In this document: positions 37,307 to 44,073 of the stretch, one piece after another | Layout: each line of letters begins with the position of its first letter | Position numbering within the stretch: the first letter of the stretch is position 1 | NCBI GenBank assembly: GCA_024401225.1 | Contig: JAKSLM010000008.1 | Coordinates: 24,623 to 88,622 of the forward strand | Direction of reading: 5' to 3' | Length of the DNA: 64,000 nucleotides | Origin: Bacteroidaceae bacterium | GTDB lineage: Bacteria > Bacteroidota > Bacteroidia > Bacteroidales > Bacteroidaceae | Notes under the pieces: generated by a model | Told to the model about the DNA's origin: nothing | Database searches by the model: none | What the model saw: only the letters and a program-made list of their open reading frames with translations | Made by a program: the position numbers and the translations under genes

Positions 37307-38332
37307 ATGAAGACAATTTGTATATGTGGAGGTGGTTCGTTAGGGCACGTCATAGCAGGATGGCTTGCTGCCAAGGGAAAGGCCCGTGTCAACATACTGA
37401 CCGGTCGTCCCAAGTTGTGGCAGCCATGCATCGACATCCATACCCCCGACGGCAACACGCTTCACGGCAAATTGGGCAAGGTGAGCAGCCATGCCGCAGA
37501 GGTGATACCCGATAGCGACATCGTACTCCTATGCCTTCCTGGCTATCTCATCGCCAGCGAGTTGGAAGCCATCAGACCTCACTTGGCAGCCGACACTCTC
37601 GTGGGTGGTGTATTCTCTTCCACGGGCTTCTTCTTCGAGGCACACAGGATCCTTCCATCGTCCCAGCCTCTGTGGGGCTTTCAGCGAGTGCCGTTCATAG
37701 CACGCGTTGCCGAATACGGTTCGTCAGCCAATCTGCTTGGCTTCAAGGACAGCCTTAGTGTTGCCATCGAGAACGTGTCCGACACGGTGCAATCATCCAT
37801 GGTGTCATGGCTGAACGATGCGTTCGAGTGCCCGATCCACCTATTGGGCCATTACCTTGAGGCAAGTCTCACCAACAGCAACCCCCTGCTTCACACATCC
37901 CGTCTCTACACCCTGTTTGGCGGCGACAACGAAGGCAAGGCATACGACAGGATGATATACTTCTACGAGGAGTGGACCGATGAGGCAGCCGACATGCTGA
38001 TCAGGATGGACGAGGAATTCTTCCGCCTGCTTGGCGCATTGCCCGCATCAGAAGGCTTCCTGCCCACCATCCTGGACTACTACGAGAGCCACGATGCCCA
38101 GTCGCTTGCAGCCAAGTTGCGCTCCATCAAGGGCTTCAAGGGCATCGCCTCGCCTATGGTTTCCACATCCGAGGGATGGATGCCGGACTTCGGCAGCCGC
38201 TACTTCACCGAGGACTTCCCACATGGCCTGAAGTACATCTGGCTATTGGCTCACGAACATGGCATCGATGTCCCTAACATCGACAAGGTATATGCATGGG
38301 GCATGGACAAGTTGAACAAAGGAGGACGATAG
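37307..38332 (+). CDS. Octopine/nopaline dehydrogenase-family protein
   Basis: The 341-residue cytosolic protein has an N-terminal NAD(P) Rossmann motif CICGGGSLGHVIAGWLAAKG. The C-terminal Octopine_DH-type domain contains LGHYLEASLTNSNPLLHTSRLY, with the His of the catalytic region. Opine dehydrogenases reductively join the amine of an amino compound to a 2-oxo acid. It lies 13 bp after the cytidylyltransferase-aminotransferase fusion and 2 bp before the flippase, so it is almost certainly co-expressed with them. An opine-type modification of an amino-alcohol substituent on the glycan is a reasonable guess, not shown. Confidence 0.87.
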   Translation: MKTICICGGGSLGHVIAGWLAAKGKARVNILTGRPKLWQPCIDIHTPDGNTLHGKLGKVSSHAAEVIPDSDIVLLCLPGYLIASELEAIRPHLAADTLVGGVFSSTGFFFEAHRILPSSQPLWGFQRVPFIARVAEYGSSANLLGFKDSLSVAIENVSDTVQSSMVSWLNDAFECPIHLLGHYLEASLTNSNPLLHTSRLYTLFGGDNEGKAYDRMIYFYEEWTDEAADMLIRMDEEFFRLLGALPASEGFLPTILDYYESHDAQSLAAKLRSIKGFKGIASPMVSTSEGWMPDFGSRYFTEDFPHGLKYIWLLAHEHGIDVPNIDKVYAWGMDKLNKGGR

Positions 38333-38334
38333 AT

Positions 38335-39786
38335 ATGGCAGCAACACTAAAGGAAAAGGCAGCCAAGGGCTTTCTCTGGGCAGCTATCAACAATGGCGCC
38401 ACCCAACTCATGGGAGCCATATTCGGGGTGGTTCTGAGCCGCATCCTCGACAAGGGCGACTACGGACTCATCAACATGCTGCTTGTATTCTCAGCTGTGG
38501 CAACAGCGCTGCAGGATAGCGGATTTGTCATAGCGCTTATCAACAAGAAGGATGCCACCCACAGGGACTACAACTCCGTGTTCTGGTTCAACATACTCGT
38601 CAGCGCATCCATCTATGCCATCCTCTTCGCCTGTGCTCCGCTCATAGCATCCTACTATGACGAACCTATACTGGAAAACCTGTCGCGATATTTCTTCCTC
38701 TGCTTCTTCATCGCATCGTTCTCCATCGTACCGAGATCATTGCTGCTCAAGCAGTTGAAGCAGAAGCAACTGGCAGTCATAGGACTGGCAGCATTGGTCA
38801 TCTCCAACACCATCGGACTGCTCATGGCATTCAACGACATGGCATATTGGAGCCTTGCCACGCAGACCATCACCTTCAATCTCACCATCAGCATCCTGAG
38901 CTGGTACTACTCCGGGTGGAGACCAAGCCTGCGCATCTCGTTCCAACCCGTCAGGGAGATGTTCGGATTCTCAGCCAAGATGCTCATCACGTACATCTTC
39001 AACAGCATCAACAACAACATCTTCTCGCTGGTACTTGGCAAACTCTACACCAAGAATGAGGTGGGCGAATACAGTCAGGCAAACAAGTGGAACCTGATGG
39101 GGGCAAACACCATCTCCGGCATGGTGAACGGTGTGGCACAACCTACATTCGTACAGGTAGGCGACGACAGGGAAAGGCTGTGCCGCGCACTCTCCAAGAT
39201 GCTCCGTCTCACGTGCTTCATCACCTTCCCAGCCATGTTCGGAATGTCGCTCATTGCGAAGGAATTTATCGTCATCACCGTGACCGACAAGTGGTTGGCA
39301 AGCGCCCATCTCATGCAGATACTTTGCATCGAGGGCGCCTTCATCCCCATCGCCACCCTCTATTACAACATGATCATCTCACGGGGTAAGTCCAACATCT
39401 ACATGTGGAATGTCATCCTGCAGGGATGCACCATCCTTGCCGCCATCACAGGCGTACACTACCTCGGAGGCGGTATCAACGAGATGATCTGGGCACACGT
39501 CGCCATCATCATAGCATGGGTAGGCATCTGGCACATCTTCGTGTGGAGGGAGATCAGGTTCAGCTTCATGCAGGGCCTGAAGGACATCATCCCATTCATG
39601 GCAATAGCGGGCCTTACCATGATAGCCACCCACTTCCTTACGCTCACGATTGACAACCTGTATCTGCTGCTTGCATCACGCATCCTCATTGCAGCCACAT
39701 TGTACCTCTCCATCCTCTGGGTGCTTGGTGCCAACATCCTGAAGGAATGTCTGAGTTATCTAAGGCCCCACCCAACCTCCCCATAA
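38335..39786 (+). CDS. Wzx-like oligosaccharide flippase
   Basis: The 483-residue inner-membrane protein starts at the ATG at 38335 behind AGGAGG; the longer frame overlaps the preceding gene. KAAKGFLWAAINNGATQLMG, LSRILDKGDYGLINMLL and roughly twelve to fourteen hydrophobic segments are typical of the polysaccharide-synthase/MVF superfamily that moves lipid-linked oligosaccharides across the membrane. It implies that the glycan made by this operon is exported. The final residues RPHPTSP and the stop codon are provided by a GC-rich palindromic repeat (39763-39800). The normal end is probably close to LSYL. Confidence 0.9.
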   Translation: MAATLKEKAAKGFLWAAINNGATQLMGAIFGVVLSRILDKGDYGLINMLLVFSAVATALQDSGFVIALINKKDATHRDYNSVFWFNILVSASIYAILFACAPLIASYYDEPILENLSRYFFLCFFIASFSIVPRSLLLKQLKQKQLAVIGLAALVISNTIGLLMAFNDMAYWSLATQTITFNLTISILSWYYSGWRPSLRISFQPVREMFGFSAKMLITYIFNSINNNIFSLVLGKLYTKNEVGEYSQANKWNLMGANTISGMVNGVAQPTFVQVGDDRERLCRALSKMLRLTCFITFPAMFGMSLIAKEFIVITVTDKWLASAHLMQILCIEGAFIPIATLYYNMIISRGKSNIYMWNVILQGCTILAAITGVHYLGGGINEMIWAHVAIIIAWVGIWHIFVWREIRFSFMQGLKDIIPFMAIAGLTMIATHFLTLTIDNLYLLLASRILIAATLYLSILWVLGANILKECLSYLRPHPTSP

Positions 39787-39905
39787 GGGAGGGGCTTGGA
39801 TATACAGAAGGTAAACGAATCCTTATACCTTAACATAAAACGAAAACCTGCATGTCAAATAGTAACCACAAACCCTCCCCTCATGGGGGAGCTGGAGGGG
39901 GCCCT
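39763..39905. repeat. Palindromic repeat pair spanning the flippase 3' end and IspD-like 5' end
   Basis: The left arm (39763-39800, GGCCCCACCCAACCTCCCC...) and right arm (39870-39905, CCCTCCCC...GGAGGGGGCCC) are inverted relatives separated by about 70 bp of AT-rich DNA. The left arm encodes the last residues of the flippase. The right arm encodes residues 7-17 of the next protein (KPSPHGGAGGG). The same arm-spacer-arm plan occurs at 43904-44054. Confidence 0.75.
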
Positions 39906-40592
39906 AAATGCTCCCGCAACATAGCCATAGTATTAGCAGGAGGTTCCGGCCGCCGTATGGGTACAGACGTGCCCAAGCAATACCTCGAGATCCGAGGACG
40001 AATGGTCATCGAATACGCCATCGATGCCTTCGATCGCAATGCCAATATCGATGAAGTGGCAGTAGTGGTAAGTGCCGACAATGTTGACACCATGAGGGAC
40101 ATCGCTGCGCACAACAACTGGAAGAAACTGAGGCACATACTCGTAGGTGGCAAGGAGCGCTACGACTCCAGCCTCTCTGCCATCAACGCCTACCGGGACG
40201 AAGACTGCAACATCATCTTCCACGATGCAGCACGCCCACTTGTCACCCAGCGCATCATAGACGATGTGGTGGAGAAGCTCCGCACCTGCCAGGCCGTGGG
40301 AGTAGCACAACCATCGGTCGATACCATACTCGTCATCGAGGATGGATGCATCAAGAGCGTACCCGACCGCTCCACCCTCCGTCGTGCCCAGACCCCTCAA
40401 GGATTCGACATCTCCATCATCAGGAATGCATACGAGATAGGACTCCAGGACCCCGACTTCAAGGCTACCGACGACTGCGGCATCGTGCTCCGCTACCGTC
40501 CCGACATCCCCATCCACATCGTCGATGGCGACGAGGCATGCATGAAGATCACCTACAAGTCCGACTGCCAAATCCTCGAAACCTTCCTCTGA
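39852..40592 (+). CDS. IspD/TarI-family cytidylyltransferase
   Basis: The 246-residue protein has the CTP-binding motif IAIVLAGGSGRRMGTDVPKQ from about residue 24, FHDAARPLV, RAQTPQGFD and a C-terminal TDDCGIVLRYRP with EACMKITYKSD. These are shared by IspD (methylerythritol-P) and TarI/Bcs1-type ribitol-5-phosphate cytidylyltransferases. In a LicD-containing polysaccharide operon a polyol-phosphate substrate is as likely as the isoprenoid one. No ATG, GTG or TTG lies between the repeat and the CTP motif, so translation must start at 39852 and read through the palindromic repeat. Confidence 0.85.
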   Translation: MSNSNHKPSPHGGAGGGPKCSRNIAIVLAGGSGRRMGTDVPKQYLEIRGRMVIEYAIDAFDRNANIDEVAVVVSADNVDTMRDIAAHNNWKKLRHILVGGKERYDSSLSAINAYRDEDCNIIFHDAARPLVTQRIIDDVVEKLRTCQAVGVAQPSVDTILVIEDGCIKSVPDRSTLRRAQTPQGFDISIIRNAYEIGLQDPDFKATDDCGIVLRYRPDIPIHIVDGDEACMKITYKSDCQILETFL

Positions 40593-40593
40593 C

Positions 40594-40634
40594 ATCTCCA
40601 CTCTAACCTCTAACCTCTCAACTCTTCACTTTCT
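40594..40634. repeat. Heptanucleotide repeat filling the gap before the GT2 gene
   Basis: The 42-bp gap between the IspD-like stop and the GT2 ATG consists of 7-bp units: ATCTCCA, CTCTAAC, CTCTAAC, CTCTCAA, CTCTTCA, CTTTCTA. Units run directly into the ATG, so the number of copies sets the intergenic spacing. No ribosome site is visible. Confidence 0.8.
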
Positions 40635-41630
40635 ATGATCTCCCCCGTTGCAATGTTTGTCTACAACCGCGTGGACAACACCCAAAAGACCATTGAGCAC
40701 CTACTTCGCAACACACTTGCTGCGGAAACCGACCTATTTGTCTTCAGCGATGGAGGCAAGGATGAGAAATCGTGGAAGGCTGTAAACGAAGTGCGTGCCC
40801 ATCTTCATAAGGTACAGAAGGATATAGAGGCCAATGGCGCCCTGAAGAGCATGACCATCATCGAGCGCCCGGAGAACATCTACCTCGAGCGCAACATCAC
40901 CGAAGGCATAGCCCAAATATTTGAGAATCACGACCGCATCATAGTCCTTGAGGACGACATCTGCACATCGCCCTACTACCTCCAGTACATGAACGATGCC
41001 TTCGACCTGTACAAGGACGAGCCACGCGTCATGCACGTAGCAGGATTCACCAATCTCGACCTCTCCACTCTCACCTCTAACCTCTCACCTCTAACCTTTA
41101 ACCTCTCACCTCTCAACTCTAACCTCTCCACTCTCCCCTTCTACTTCACCCCTCACATGTCGGGTTGGGGATGGGGTACGTGGCGCGACCGCTGGCAGAA
41201 GCATTTCGTCCATTATCAAACCCGCGAAGCAGCCCTTGAAGGCATGACAGCTGCCGATCAGGACGCCATCCAGTATGGAGGTGTATTCCCATGTCTGAAG
41301 AGCCTTGACAAGCGCCCTATCCCATGGGACATCTGTTGGGAGCTCGCCATCTACAAGGCAGGAGGACTATGTCTCACACCAGGCAGGACAATGGTGCGCA
41401 ACATAGGCCTCAAGAACGGCACCCACTTCAAGTCGTTCGACATCCTGCAGCGCTACGAGTTTGACCGTGAACCATCGCAAGAGCCACTTGCGCTGACCAA
41501 AATCCCTAATCCCCAGAAGGACGAAGCCATCGAACGCCTCTTCGCCGAAGCCATCACCGACTGGGGCATCCGCTACACCCCACTTGGCAAATTCATACGC
41601 TTCTTCTACAAGTTATTTACCGGAAAATAA
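40635..41630 (+). CDS. GT2-like glycosyltransferase interrupted by 7-bp repeats
   Basis: The 331-residue protein resembles GT2/GNT-I-type sugar transferases: PVAMFVYNRVDNTQKTIEHL, LFVFSDGGKD, IIVLEDDICTSPYYLQYMN (DxD-like EDD), MSGWGWGTWRDRWQ and WDICWELAIYKAGG. It is the last gene of the operon. Residues about 143-168 (LSTLTSNLSPLTFNLSPL and on) are encoded by eleven heptanucleotide units at 41061-41137 and replace what should be a short loop before GWGWGTW. Copy-number change could switch the gene off. Donor sugar is unknown. Confidence 0.85.
   Translation: MISPVAMFVYNRVDNTQKTIEHLLRNTLAAETDLFVFSDGGKDEKSWKAVNEVRAHLHKVQKDIEANGALKSMTIIERPENIYLERNITEGIAQIFENHDRIIVLEDDICTSPYYLQYMNDAFDLYKDEPRVMHVAGFTNLDLSTLTSNLSPLTFNLSPLNSNLSTLPFYFTPHMSGWGWGTWRDRWQKHFVHYQTREAALEGMTAADQDAIQYGGVFPCLKSLDKRPIPWDICWELAIYKAGGLCLTPGRTMVRNIGLKNGTHFKSFDILQRYEFDREPSQEPLALTKIPNPQKDEAIERLFAEAITDWGIRYTPLGKFIRFFYKLFTGK
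41061..41137. repeat. Eleven-unit heptanucleotide repeat within a glycosyltransferase gene
   Basis: Units CTCTCCA, CTCTCAC, CTCTAAC, CTCTCAC, CTCTAAC, CTTTAAC, CTCTCAC, CTCTCAA, CTCTAAC, CTCTCCA and CTCTCCC are contiguous, 77 bp in all. The length is not a multiple of three, and adding or losing one unit would shift the reading frame downstream. Units are degenerate, which would lower the slippage rate. Confidence 0.9.
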
Positions 41631-41702
41631 AGGGGACACGCCGAAGTCCCTCATCAAGACCTCAAGCCCCCTCCGACTCCCCCTCTAAAGCTTTTCGTCC
41701 CA

Positions 41703-42242
41703 ATGGCGGTTTATGTGGAAAATCAAAAAATAGGGAAAGTGTTTGGTGGTATGGTGAGAATGTGCGGTTCCCAACAGTTCCCGTTAGTTCCCGGCATGGC
41801 CGAACACCCTGAAAAAGAAGATGTTATAACCATCCATCACGACAATTGTGGCTTGACACAGCATTTGACACAGTGTTCGACACTGACAATCAACGCCTTA
41901 CATGATGGTTTGACACAGTAATTGACACAAGAAATAGAAGGAATAAAAAAGAAGGATAATTTAAAAGAAAAAATATAATAAAAAAGAAAGTTCTGAAAAT
42001 ATTCTCTCTACCCCTTCCTCTTGCAGACAAACTACAGCACCCACGAAGCGCTTCACGCCGCCCACAGCCGAGAAGGTGCAGCAGTATCTCGACAGCAATG
42101 GCATTGTGGCGCAATGCTGGGCATTGATTATTGTCCATGCTATAAAAAAGCAAACTCCTTGCAAGGAATCGATGAAGTCCTTGCAAGGAGTTGATCATTT
42201 CCTTGCAAGGAGTTGCCCGAGTCCGTGCAAGGAGTCAGCCCA
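41703..42242 (+). pseudogene. Degraded remnant of an accessory protein, maybe DUF4373-like
   Basis: Between the glycan operon and aroQ there is no intact gene. A frame at 41703-41921 encodes a repetitive LTQHLTQC segment and ends at a stop. The same frame continues after that stop as LTQEIEGIKKKDNLKEK. Around 42027-42090 another frame reads KRFTPPTAEKVQQYLDSNG, which recalls the C-terminal FVPPT.EEV..Y motif of phage/plasmid replication-type proteins in Bacteroidales. In-frame stops and frame changes suggest decay of one ancestral gene. The remainder of 41631-41702 contains only a fragment of the GC-rich repeat family. Confidence 0.35.
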
Positions 42243-42255
42243 CTCCGTACTATGA
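42156..42255. repeat. Array of 12-bp palindromes with a 22-bp period
   Basis: The perfect palindrome TCCTTGCAAGGA starts at 42156, 42178 and 42200. A variant TCCGTGCAAGGA starts at 42222, and a decayed copy TCCGTACTATGA at 42244. Every start is exactly 22 bp from the last. The 10-bp spacers differ but often contain GTTG or ATCG. Confidence 0.8.
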
Positions 42256-42283
42256 AGTAAAAAAGTATGAGCATACAGAAAAT

Positions 42284-42335
42284 GGATAATCAAGGGGTCT
42301 GACCCTTTGATTATCCTAAAAATCTTTAGATTTTT
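42284..42335. terminator. Long hairpin followed by a second small hairpin
   Basis: GGATAATCAAGGGGTC (42284-42299) pairs with 42301-42316 along 16 bp, with one G-T wobble. Just after it AAAATCT-TT-AGATTTT makes a small stem (about 42319-42334). Together they could terminate transcription entering from either side ahead of the aroQ promoter. A proper U-tract is lacking. Confidence 0.5.
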
Positions 42336-42378
42336 GATAAATCTGTATTGAAATGCATCAAATGTCAAAAAAAATCGC

Positions 42379-42386
42379 TACCTTTG
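42379..42386 (+). promoter_or_regulatory. -7 promoter box of the aroQ operon
   Basis: TACCTTTG matches TAnnTTTG and lies 29 bp upstream of the aroQ ATG at 42416. It excludes the longer upstream starts of that frame. Confidence 0.6.
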
Positions 42387-42415
42387 CAGAAGTAAATCGA
42401 TTTATTGTACACATG

Positions 42416-42844
42416 ATGAAGATTCTTATTCTCAATGGTCCGAACCTCAATCTGCTCGGAAAGCGTGAACCTGGCATATACGGTTCCCGTGGCTTCGTCG
42501 ACTACTACGAGGAGTTGAAATCACGCTATCCTGAGGTGGAGTTTGACTACTACCAGTCAAATGTTGAAGGCGAACTGATAAACAAAATTCATGAGGTTGG
42601 TTTCTCGTGGGACGGCATAGTGTTCAATGCCGGTGCCTATACCCATACCAGCGTGGCGCTGCAGGATGCCATACGAGGTGTCAACACTCCTGTCATCGAG
42701 GTACACATCTCCAATGTCCACAAGCGTGAGGAGTTTCGCCATAAGTCCATGATATCGTGCGCTTGCCTCGGTGTAATATGTGGATTCGGGCTTGACAGCT
42801 ACCGTCTGGGCGTGGAGGCGTTGATAAATAGGAGCCCCCTCTAA
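42416..42844 (+). CDS. aroQ: 3-dehydroquinate dehydratase, type II
   Basis: The 142-residue cytosolic enzyme catalyses the third step of the shikimate pathway. MKILILNGPNLNLLGKREPGIYG carries the N-terminal signature with the catalytic Tyr. YYQSNVEGELINKIHE, FNAGAYTHTSVALQDA and VIEVHISNVHKREEFRHKS contain the remaining active-site Asn, Glu, His and Arg residues. The start was chosen after the promoter box; an ATG one codon earlier is equally possible. The C-terminus LINRSPL is followed 12 bp later by the methyltransferase gene. Confidence 0.95.
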   Translation: MKILILNGPNLNLLGKREPGIYGSRGFVDYYEELKSRYPEVEFDYYQSNVEGELINKIHEVGFSWDGIVFNAGAYTHTSVALQDAIRGVNTPVIEVHISNVHKREEFRHKSMISCACLGVICGFGLDSYRLGVEALINRSPL

Positions 42845-42856
42845 CTGCCCCCCACT

Positions 42857-43561
42857 ATGCGAGAAGACATACTCATATCCGACGTACAGAAGTTTCAGGA
42901 CGATATCGACGACTATATCCGCGACCATATCGACCCTGAAGGCGAGTACCTGCACAAGCTGTATCGTGCCACCAACCTTCACCTGCTCTATTCCCGGATG
43001 GCAAGCGGACACCTGCAGGGACGCATCCTGAAGATGCTAGTGGAGATGATACGCCCGAAGCAGATTCTCGAACTCGGCACCTACAGCGGCTATTCCGGCC
43101 TATGCCTCGCAGAGGGACAGGCTTCAGCTGCAAAGTCGGAAGGATGGGCAACCAACGATTATCACCTTCATACGGTGGAGATCAACGACGAACAAGAGGA
43201 TTTCACTCTTCCATGGTTCAAGAATTCACCATTTGCGGACAACATAACGATGCACATTGGCGATGCGCTTCAGATCGTACCTCAACTGAACACTATGTTC
43301 GACCTGGCATTTATCGATGCTGACAAGCGCATTTACCTCGAGTACTACGAACTGGTACTGAAGCACCTCAATCCCGGAGGCTACATCCTGGCAGACAATA
43401 CACTCTGGGACGGCCACGTACTCGACAAGCACCCTAAGGAATGCGATATGCAGACCAGAGGCATCCAGGCTTTCAATGACTTCGTAGCCAAAGATACCCG
43501 TGTGGAGAAGGTCATTCTGCCACTCCGCGATGGATTAACCCTTATTAAAAAACTCAATTGA
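42857..43561 (+). CDS. Class I O-methyltransferase (methyltransferase 3 family)
   Basis: The 234-residue soluble protein has the SAM-binding motif ILELGTYSGYSGLCLAEG, HTVEINDEQED, the metal-binding DLAFIDADKRIYLEYYE and ILADNTLWDGHV, as in the catechol/caffeoyl-CoA O-methyltransferase family. Bacterial members may also act on tRNA wobble uridine (TrmR-like), so the substrate is open. The position between aroQ and rbfA, which it overlaps by one base (TGATG), suggests a housekeeping role. Confidence 0.88.
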   Translation: MREDILISDVQKFQDDIDDYIRDHIDPEGEYLHKLYRATNLHLLYSRMASGHLQGRILKMLVEMIRPKQILELGTYSGYSGLCLAEGQASAAKSEGWATNDYHLHTVEINDEQEDFTLPWFKNSPFADNITMHIGDALQIVPQLNTMFDLAFIDADKRIYLEYYELVLKHLNPGGYILADNTLWDGHVLDKHPKECDMQTRGIQAFNDFVAKDTRVEKVILPLRDGLTLIKKLN

Positions 43562-43896
43562 TGGAAACAACAAGACAAAACAAGATAGCTCGTCTCATTC
43601 AGAAAGACCTCAGCACCATTTTCCAGCAGCAGACTCGCCAGACTCGTGGCATCCTCATCTCAGTGAGTGTGGTCCGCGTCAGTCCTGACCTCTCTGTGGC
43701 AAAGGCGTACCTCAGCATCTTCCCTTCGGAGAAGGCGCAGGAGCTCCTTGAGAACATCAACGCACAGGCAAGTCAGATACGCTATGCTCTCGGCAACCTG
43801 GAACGCCACCAGCTGCGCATCATTCCTGAGCTCAAGTTCTTCATCGACGATTCGCTCGACTATGTGGAGAATATTGATAAACTTTTGAATAAGTAA
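43561..43896 (+). CDS. rbfA: Ribosome-binding factor A
   Basis: The 111-residue protein contains RQNKIARLIQKDLSTIFQQQ, SVVRVSPDLSVAKAYLSIF and LERHQLRIIPELKFFIDDS, the KH-like fold signature of RbfA, which matures the 30S ribosomal subunit (16S rRNA 5' end). The ATG at 43561 overlaps the previous stop. The C-terminus VENIDKLLNK is normal. It is followed by a repeat element before the next gene. Confidence 0.93.
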   Translation: METTRQNKIARLIQKDLSTIFQQQTRQTRGILISVSVVRVSPDLSVAKAYLSIFPSEKAQELLENINAQASQIRYALGNLERHQLRIIPELKFFIDDSLDYVENIDKLLNK

Positions 43897-43903
43897 AAGG
43901 AAA

Positions 43904-44054
43904 GACCCTCTCTGCCCTTTGGGCATCTCCCCCATAAGGGGGAGAGGGTTGCACACAAGTTTTACAAACAGTACTAATAATTTAAAAAAACACCCTTGAC
44001 CCGCCGGATGGCTCTCCCCCTCACGGGGGAGATGGGCAAAGCCCAGAGAGGGTC
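43904..44054. repeat. Palindromic repeat pair between rbfA and the permease gene
   Basis: The left arm (43904-43950: GACCCTCTCTGCCC...) and right arm (44011-44054: GCTCTCCCCC...GAGAGGGTC) are inverted copies of one GC-rich unit of about 45 bp, flanking a 60-bp AT-rich spacer. They could form a long stem-loop in DNA or RNA. The right arm gives the in-frame extension MALPLTGEMGKAQRG before the permease, which is probably not translated. Confidence 0.85.
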
Positions 44055-44073
44055 TTCAAGAGGGTCTGAACAC

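Noticed and set aside
34617-38332. Phosphonate biosynthesis operon
   Set aside because: The cytidylyltransferase-aminotransferase fusion resembles phosphonate enzymes, but no PEP mutase or phosphonopyruvate decarboxylase gene is in the window. Kept only as an alternative.
39852-40592. IspD assigned firmly to the isoprenoid pathway together with dxs
   Set aside because: dxs lies in a separate, divergent operon about 10 kb away, and the gene sits among glycan genes; a polyol-phosphate substrate cannot be excluded.
41703-41921. Intact 72-residue protein
   Set aside because: The product has a repetitive LTQ end, no ribosome site and a continuing frame after the stop, so it was treated as part of a decayed gene.
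42156-42255. CRISPR array
   Set aside because: The repeats are 12 bp with 10-bp spacers, far below CRISPR sizes, and no cas gene is nearby.
43996-44073. N-terminal extension of the LolC/E-type permease
   Set aside because: The extension is encoded by the palindromic repeat, and a normal N-terminus starts at 44074.
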